Assembly (NCBI GenBank): GCA_018894105.1
Contig: CM032131.1
Span: 7,776,501-7,840,500, forward strand
From: Jacaranda mimosifolia
Taxonomy: Eukaryota > Streptophyta > Magnoliopsida > Lamiales > Bignoniaceae
Reading direction: 5' to 3'
DNA: 64,000 bases
Part shown: positions 59,001 through 64,000 of the stretch, in pieces
Position numbering within the stretch: the stretch's first letter is position 1
Layout of the letters: each line of letters begins with the position of its first letter
Notes under the pieces: generated by a model
Told to the model about the DNA's origin: nothing
The model's database searches: none
What the model saw: only the letters and a program-made list of their open reading frames with translations
Position numbers and translations under genes: made by a program

Positions 59001-60655
59001 AACGGCTCTAAATCAGTGCCACCAAATAATTTGCGGTATCATTTATAAATGACACTAGAAATAAATGAGTGACATTTTTTTAAGAAAAAATTAGTGGCAC
59101 TACTTAAATGCCTTGCAAATATATTTATGTTGGCATTTTCAATCAAATGCCACTTATTTTTTTTTGTCACCTATTAATCAAATGCCACTAAACATTATAT
59201 TAAAGCGACACTTTTCATCAATTATCATCATATTACTTTTATGTGTCACTATACTACCGAATGTCACTAAGTTAATGCCACTAAATATTTTGTGGTATTT
59301 TTTTTAAGTGACACCATAAATAAATATGAGTGACATTTTTTAAGAAAAAGTAATATCACAACTTAAATGCCTTCAAATTATATTTTTGTTGGCATTTTTA
59401 ATCAAATGCCACTATTTTATATGTCATCTAAAAATCAAATATTATTAAATGTTTTATTATAGTGACATTTTTTCCTAACTATTTATATTACTTTTGTGTG
59501 TCATTACATTATAAATGCCACTAAGTTAGTGCCACTAAATTCTTTACGATATTTTTTCAAACGACATTATAACTACATATTAGTGGTATTTTCCTAAAAA
59601 AATAAATAACACTAGTTAAATGTCTTTGAAATATATTTATCTTGGCATTTTCAATTAAATGTCACTATTTCGTGTGTCATTTAATAATCAAATGCCACCA
59701 AATATTAAATTGCAGTGGCATTTTTTTACAACTATTATCATAATACTTTTTTGTGTCATATTATAAAATGTCATCAAATTTGTGCCACTAAATGTCAGTT
59801 TTCTTGTAGTGCATCTTTGTTGTCAGTTGATATCTTTGTTCTAGTTAATTTTCTGTGAGGTTAATTATTTTAGTAGCTTGTAGTTAGCATGCAACGTGAG
59901 TAATTTTATGCACCAACAAACAGGTGGCTGACTTAGAATCATTGAGAGCTGAGACTCACAAGTTTGAATCTCACTACATTGACAATCTTGTAGGTAAAAA
60001 CTGAATCTCAAATATATCCATATGTGAAATTTTGCTATATATTCTTGTCACGTGAATTTTACTAAATTCCCCCCGGGCACAACTTGAATGGTTGCAGGAA
60101 ATGAGAGTGCATACTTTGAGAGATCACCTATCAATTTTGTGGATAAATTTTCATGCCCCATCATACTATTTCAAGGATTAGAAGACAAGGTATGCATGGA
60201 ATCGACTTTTTATGTCACACGTCTCTTATCTTTTTTGTGTTCACTAAAATATTATCAACTCTTTGAGATGTATGTGCTTAGGCCTTAGCGTAATCTGGTA
60301 TTAATGATTTTCAAGTGTTGGAGAGTCATATGTTTGTGTCATAGGTCGTCCCCCCTGATCAAGCGTGTAAAATCTACCAAGCATTGAAGGCTAAAGGTTT
60401 GCCTGTTGCTCTTGTGGAATATGAAGGAGAACAACATGGGTTCCGCAAGGTATATATGTGTTGCCACTGTCAATTCTAGTTGTGTGCATGTTTCCAACAT
60501 TATAAATTTGCTGGTTAGCTGATAAACTAACATCCGTGCAGGCCGAGAATATCAGATTCACTCTCGAACAACAAATGGTGTTCTTTGCCCGTTTGGTTGG
60601 ACACTTCCAAGTTGCTGATGATATCACTCCCATTAAAATCGATAATCTCGACTAA
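50100..60655 (+). CDS. Prolyl oligopeptidase family (S9) serine peptidase, dipeptidyl aminopeptidase-like, 18 exons
   Basis: Exons: 50100-50413, 51351-51538, 51829-51936, 52051-52122, 52260-52407, 53203-53285, 53915-53970, 55292-55428, 55587-55677, 55767-55832, 55986-56208, 56879-56980, 57065-57150, 57235-57357, 59924-59993, 60098-60189, 60345-60449, 60542-60655. All junctions are GT-AG and keep one frame, giving 725 residues. Residues 1-43 lack acidic residues and look like a plastid or mitochondrial transit peptide. The N-terminal beta-propeller is followed by an alpha/beta-hydrolase: SHGGPTA, nucleophile Ser575 in GGSAGGY, Asp652 in GLEDKVVP, His684 in EQHGFRK. All catalytic residues are present. 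It resembles Arabidopsis At5g36210 from memory. It likely cleaves short peptides; the substrate is unknown. ATG 50100 is chosen for its good context (A at -3, G at +4). Confidence 0.93.
50480..50499. repeat. (TG)n microsatellite, peptidase intron 1
   Basis: TG dinucleotides with one C interruption near the 5' end of the first intron. Confidence 0.85.
50747..50764. repeat. (TA)n microsatellite, peptidase intron 1
   Basis: Nine uninterrupted TA/AT dinucleotides. Confidence 0.85.
54881..54978. repeat. 54-bp tandem duplication, peptidase intron 7
   Basis: GAAATTGTGGCTTGT followed by ATCATTACCAAATTAAA occurs at 54881 and again at 54935 with few changes. Confidence 0.8.
56645..56668. repeat. (TG)n microsatellite, peptidase intron 11
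   Basis: TG repeats with one C interruption. Confidence 0.85.
57830..59811. mobile_element. Non-autonomous CACTA transposon in intron 14 of the peptidase gene
   Basis: The left end is CACTACAACAAAGG (57830-57843) and the right end TTTTCTTGTAGTG (59799-59811), a CACTA terminal inverted repeat with one mismatch in 12. The flanks are CAT on both sides (57827-57829 and 59812-59814), the 3-bp target duplication of this superfamily. Inside are many copies of TGCCACTAAA-like motifs in both orientations, the subterminal repeats to which CACTA transposases bind. There is no coding sequence. The element makes up 1982 of the 2566 bp of the intron and leaves both splice sites intact. Confidence 0.93.
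58947..59790. repeat. 255-bp tandem repeat inside the CACTA element
   Basis: Units begin near 58947, 59205, 59462 and 59714 (spacing 258, 257 and 252 bp). Each starts with GTGACATTTTTT-like sequence and contains AAATGCCACTA and GTTGGCATTTT. The last unit is cut by the right terminal repeat. Confidence 0.85.
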
Positions 60656-62373
60656 GGTACGGTAATTGTTATCTCATGCCTTGATCCAGCTATCAAAAGA
60701 GCAGCCTTGGAATGATTTCATGTTACTACAGCCAAACTTGGCTGCATGGTATTGGTTCCATATGCTGATGAAATCCCTCAGTGTTGAAACTAATTATTGG
60801 CTTATTATTGTGAGTCAGAGGCATCCTACAAACGCCTGTGTGTTTTGTGGTTTACATACATTTGTTGTTACATATTTCAAATAGCCTGTATTATCTTGAC
60901 GATAATCATTGGCAGTTTGCTGGGACTGTGCTACAATGATGTTAAATAGGTTTTATACAGAAATGAGGAAATCAAAGCAAAGGTTATATTTTTTCTTTTT
61001 TCTTTGGCATTTTTTTTCCCATTTTTTTCCCTATTTTTTGGACGTGGGCATTTTGTATTCTTTGTTTAGTTAGTTTATGCCTAATTTTTATTTCACTTTA
61101 TAAATATGTGTCAAGTGTTCGTAATTTTATATCTAAGTATTTATTTAGATGAATATTTTATATCCTTCGCATTTATGTATAAATAAAAAAAGAGGATAGG
61201 ACGTTGACCGTAATAAAAAATTTCACTCAATCTAGAGGTTGTTAGACAGGAAGATTAGATTTGTCGCATGAGATAAAGTTGTTGTGCAATAAAAATTGCA
61301 TTAATAGTGTGATCATTTGCTCCCTTGGTCACACTCTGCTTCGTGATTTACTCCCTTGAGGATGTTATGTCATTGGCAAGTTCCATTAGCAATGACGTAT
61401 GTAACACTATCAAAAAAAGAAACATAAAAATATAACAAATTAATGATTATAAAAATTGTCTTAATTATGTATAATAAGTGATATGAATTTTAATGTTGTA
61501 ATAATATCTTTTATAAATTGAATATGAACGAGTATTATTTTAGAATATTATCACTAGTTAATTTCTAATTCTTGTTGCAGTTCATTTTGTAACAATTTTT
61601 ATTACGGCAATAACCAAGTCTCTAATAATTTCATATTATCACTTCAAAATTTTTAAACTAGCATTCTGTCAATTACACTAGTATAAGCATATATTGCCGG
61701 TGAATACACAAAAACCTAATCTTGGAGACCAAAACCAACTTCCTAGTAAAACATAAAATTTCTTGACAACAAACTTACGGCGTAGTAAATTGACCTAGTG
61801 ACATTGCCCTTATATGTATAAGCATGAAATTCAAGGTTTGAATCCTTAATATGAGTGTGTGTAAATTAAAAAAGGAAAAATCTTGTCGACCAACTTCCTC
61901 TCTCTGTGAAATATAGAAAAAGGTTGTCTTAATCCAGCTACACTACTGACAAAAGTAATTACCTCAAGCAAGTAAAAAGCTCGTACTTGGCTGCCACTGT
62001 GCCTCACATATCTGCTGCAATGCTGGTAGTCAAAACCAATCCTCCCACAGTATCCTTTCCTTAACAACTTCAAAATATGCTGTCGGAAACTGTTGAGCGG
62101 TTCCAGGATTTCCCGAAGTTGGAGCCGCCCATCTGGTTTGAGTTGGGATTGCAGCTTTTGGTCTTCGTACTGTCCAGCCAGAGGAAATTTCCTCGCTTAA
62201 TCTAAGGACATCTTGAGGTGGTCTTCTGATCACATTTGTTCGTCTTGAGGTTATGTTTATCATGCTTCTCCTCTCGGACAGCAACATAATCTAATAAATT
62301 AATAATGTTTTGTAAAATGATAATGACCAAGCCCATGAACCAATCATTTAGACGCAAACTACTGATTCCATCT
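60656..62373. other. Convergent intergenic region with both 3' UTRs
   Basis: The plus-strand peptidase and the minus-strand PPR gene end toward each other here. The first about 300 bp are probably the peptidase 3' UTR; 62000-62373, less AT-rich, is probably the PPR 3' UTR. An 85-residue minus-strand open frame at 62287-62030 has no recognisable domain. 61100-61980 is AT-rich with nothing seen. Confidence 0.5.
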
Positions 62374-64000
62374 TCACCAATATCCTTTGCAGGAGCAGGA
62401 TCCATTCCTGAAATGGTGGAAGCGGCTTGAGTCCCTTAATATAACTTCATGTTCGATGATCCTTGAAATATAAGTAATAGCCGCATGACAATCACCACAC
62501 ACGCGCAAGTTCTTGGTAATCCTAATAGGCGTCCCAGGAGCCGTAGTCAGAATGCCGTAAGCAAGTGCCAATTTCTCGCTATGTTCAAGCAGAAGATCTC
62601 TTTTCTCCTCATCATCCACGTCATGAAGAGCAAAGCTCGTCTCAGGAACATATCCCATGATTTTGATGCGATATATCAGATCATCAAGAACATTATATAT
62701 CTCTTGAGCCATTGGATGAGATTTGTCCCCAGCAAAAAAAGTCACCGTCCCCTTCTTCCCTTGTATCCAGCTACAGCCAGGTCTTTTCCTGATTCCTGAA
62801 TGCTTCATCAACAACCGTACCCTGGCAACGTCCTTCCAACGCCTAGCAGTGGCGTATATGTTAGATAGAAGCGTATATAAACCATCATTCTCAAAGTTTA
62901 ACTCTAACAGCTTATTAACTGCAAGTTCCCCAAGTTCCACGTTCCCATGAAGCCTGCAACCACTAAGCAGTGACACCCATACTATCGGGTTTGGTTCCAT
63001 TGGCATCTCCTTAATGACTTTCAGAGCTTCATCCAAGCGACCAGCACGGCCCAAAAGATCAACCATGCAAGCATAGTGCTCAGCTTCTGGAACAACACCA
63101 AAATCCCTCATCATGTTATGGAAGTAATTGATCCCCTCATCGACCATCCCAGAGTGGCTACAAGCATAAAGTACAACCACAAAAGTCACTCCATCAACAG
63201 GAAGACCAGCTTTCCTCATCTCTTCAAAAATTTGGAGGGCCTCCTCACCACGACCATGGAGTCCATATCCGGTCATTATAGATGTCCATGAGACTACATT
63301 TTTCTGGGCCATGTTATCAAACACAGCTCGGGCTGCATCTACATCACCAGATTTGGCGTACATGTCTATAAGGCAGTTTGAGATGAATACCATAGCTTCC
63401 TCATAACGGAGGCACAGTGCAAAAGCATGGATTTCTCTGCCAAGTTTAAGAGCACCAAGACGGGCACAAGCTACAAGTGCACAAGATATAGTGAAGCCAT
63501 TTGGCATCATCCTGTATTTGTCACTCAGCATTTCAGAAAAAAGTGCTAAAGCATCACTGGATTCCCCATGTTGAGCATATCCTCCAATCATGACTGTCCA
63601 AGTTACCACACTCCTATCTTTCCTTTCAATAGAATCAAACATGGCACGGGCTGTCCTGAAATTCTTGCATTTCGCGTACATATCTATTAAGCCATTTAGC
63701 ACCATCATTTCTTCCCCGGGATCATTCCCTTCCATATTCAGGAAATGTTTAATGATGTAAGAATGAGTCTCCTTTCCATGAACCAACACACCAACTGCTG
63801 CACAACCTGATAACACTGAGACAAGGGTAACTGCATTTGGTTGCGATCTTGAAATTATCATCTCCCTGAAAACATTGAGTGCTTCATATCCAAGTCCCCT
63901 TTGAGCACACCCTGCAATCACAGCACTCCATGTCACCACGTTTAGTTCAATATCCTCATCCCTCATTCTTGCAAACAATTGTAAGGCATCCTCAAATTTT
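62374..64000 (-). CDS. PLS-class PPR protein with E and DYW domains (N-terminus outside window)
   Basis: An uninterrupted frame runs from the window edge to TGA 62376-62374, about 541 codons. Pentatricopeptide repeats are clear (VVTWSAVIAGCAQRG, NGLIDMYAKCKN, VVTWTVMIGGYAQHG, VVSWTSIMTGYGLHGRGEEA), then E motifs (PNPIVWVSLLSGCRLHGNVE, YTLLSNIYATARRWKDVARV) and a full DYW domain. The DYW domain has the HSEKLA zinc-site motif, CGDCH, and the C-terminal DSSRFHHFRNGSCSCKGYW, where GYW stands for DYW. The DYW domain is the cytidine deaminase of plant organelle RNA editing; HSE and CxxCH residues are intact. From memory it is close to Arabidopsis At5g16860. Codons for KFEDALQLFARM precede the first in-window Met, so the gene continues past 64000. 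Confidence 0.95.
   Translation of the reverse strand, partial: KFEDALQLFARMRDEDIELNVVTWSAVIAGCAQRGLGYEALNVFREMIISRSQPNAVTLVSVLSGCAAVGVLVHGKETHSYIIKHFLNMEGNDPGEEMMVLNGLIDMYAKCKNFRTARAMFDSIERKDRSVVTWTVMIGGYAQHGESSDALALFSEMLSDKYRMMPNGFTISCALVACARLGALKLGREIHAFALCLRYEEAMVFISNCLIDMYAKSGDVDAARAVFDNMAQKNVVSWTSIMTGYGLHGRGEEALQIFEEMRKAGLPVDGVTFVVVLYACSHSGMVDEGINYFHNMMRDFGVVPEAEHYACMVDLLGRAGRLDEALKVIKEMPMEPNPIVWVSLLSGCRLHGNVELGELAVNKLLELNFENDGLYTLLSNIYATARRWKDVARVRLLMKHSGIRKRPGCSWIQGKKGTVTFFAGDKSHPMAQEIYNVLDDLIYRIKIMGYVPETSFALHDVDDEEKRDLLLEHSEKLALAYGILTTAPGTPIRITKNLRVCGDCHAAITYISRIIEHEVILRDSSRFHHFRNGSCSCKGYW

Noticed and set aside
62030..62287. 85-residue minus-strand open frame downstream of the PPR gene
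   Set aside because: It has no recognisable domain and most likely lies in the PPR 3' UTR.

Overview
The window is nuclear DNA of a flowering plant, most likely a eudicot. The signs are genes with many GT-AG introns, a DYW-class pentatricopeptide repeat gene, a plastid-type prolyl oligopeptidase gene, and a dense mix of Ty1/copia, Ty3/gypsy (Tat-like), TRIM, hAT, PIF/Harbinger and CACTA elements. Nothing bacterial, organellar or viral-episomal was seen.

From 1 to about 45 kb the window is mostly nested, decayed transposons. A minus-strand copia element with long LTRs (copia-1) fills 1-8971; its 3' LTR runs off the left edge. Next come a degenerate repeat tract, a tandem multimer of a miniature LTR element (9952-10561), and a 105-codon coding-like segment (10561-10878). 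A 2.2-kb solo LTR with perfect CTGGG target duplications (11512-13736) lies in what looks like the LTR of a minus-strand gypsy element (gypsy-X). That element keeps gag-protease remnants (14.8-17.6 kb) and its primer site, and its protease region carries a 1.05-kb hAT-type MITE. A dead PIF/Harbinger transposase (19.7-20.7 kb) and a second gypsy-X-family LTR (21.9-25.5 kb) follow.

A minus-strand Tat-type gypsy element (gypsy-Y, 26931-41812) has gag, protease, RT, RNase H and integrase in order, plus a plus-strand antisense gene near its 3' LTR. Its gag is split by a structurally complete copia element (copia-Z, 35781-40590; two 337-bp LTRs, AAACC target duplications). The host flank and LTR on its left are repeated to the right of its 5' end, which points to a local segmental duplication. 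Immediately beyond (43.3-45.1 kb) are three phase-compatible exons that could encode the C-terminus of a small membrane protein.

From 45.1 to 50 kb the DNA is AT-rich intergenic sequence. The right end is genic. An intact 18-exon gene on the plus strand (50100-60655) encodes a 725-residue S9-family peptidase with Ser/Asp/His all present; its 14th intron holds a complete non-autonomous CACTA element (57830-59811). It converges on a minus-strand DYW-type PPR gene (62374 to beyond 64000) whose N-terminal part lies outside the window. No clearly new biological system was found. The least explained items are the 10.6-kb coding segment, the small membrane-protein exons and the spliced antisense gene of the Tat element.
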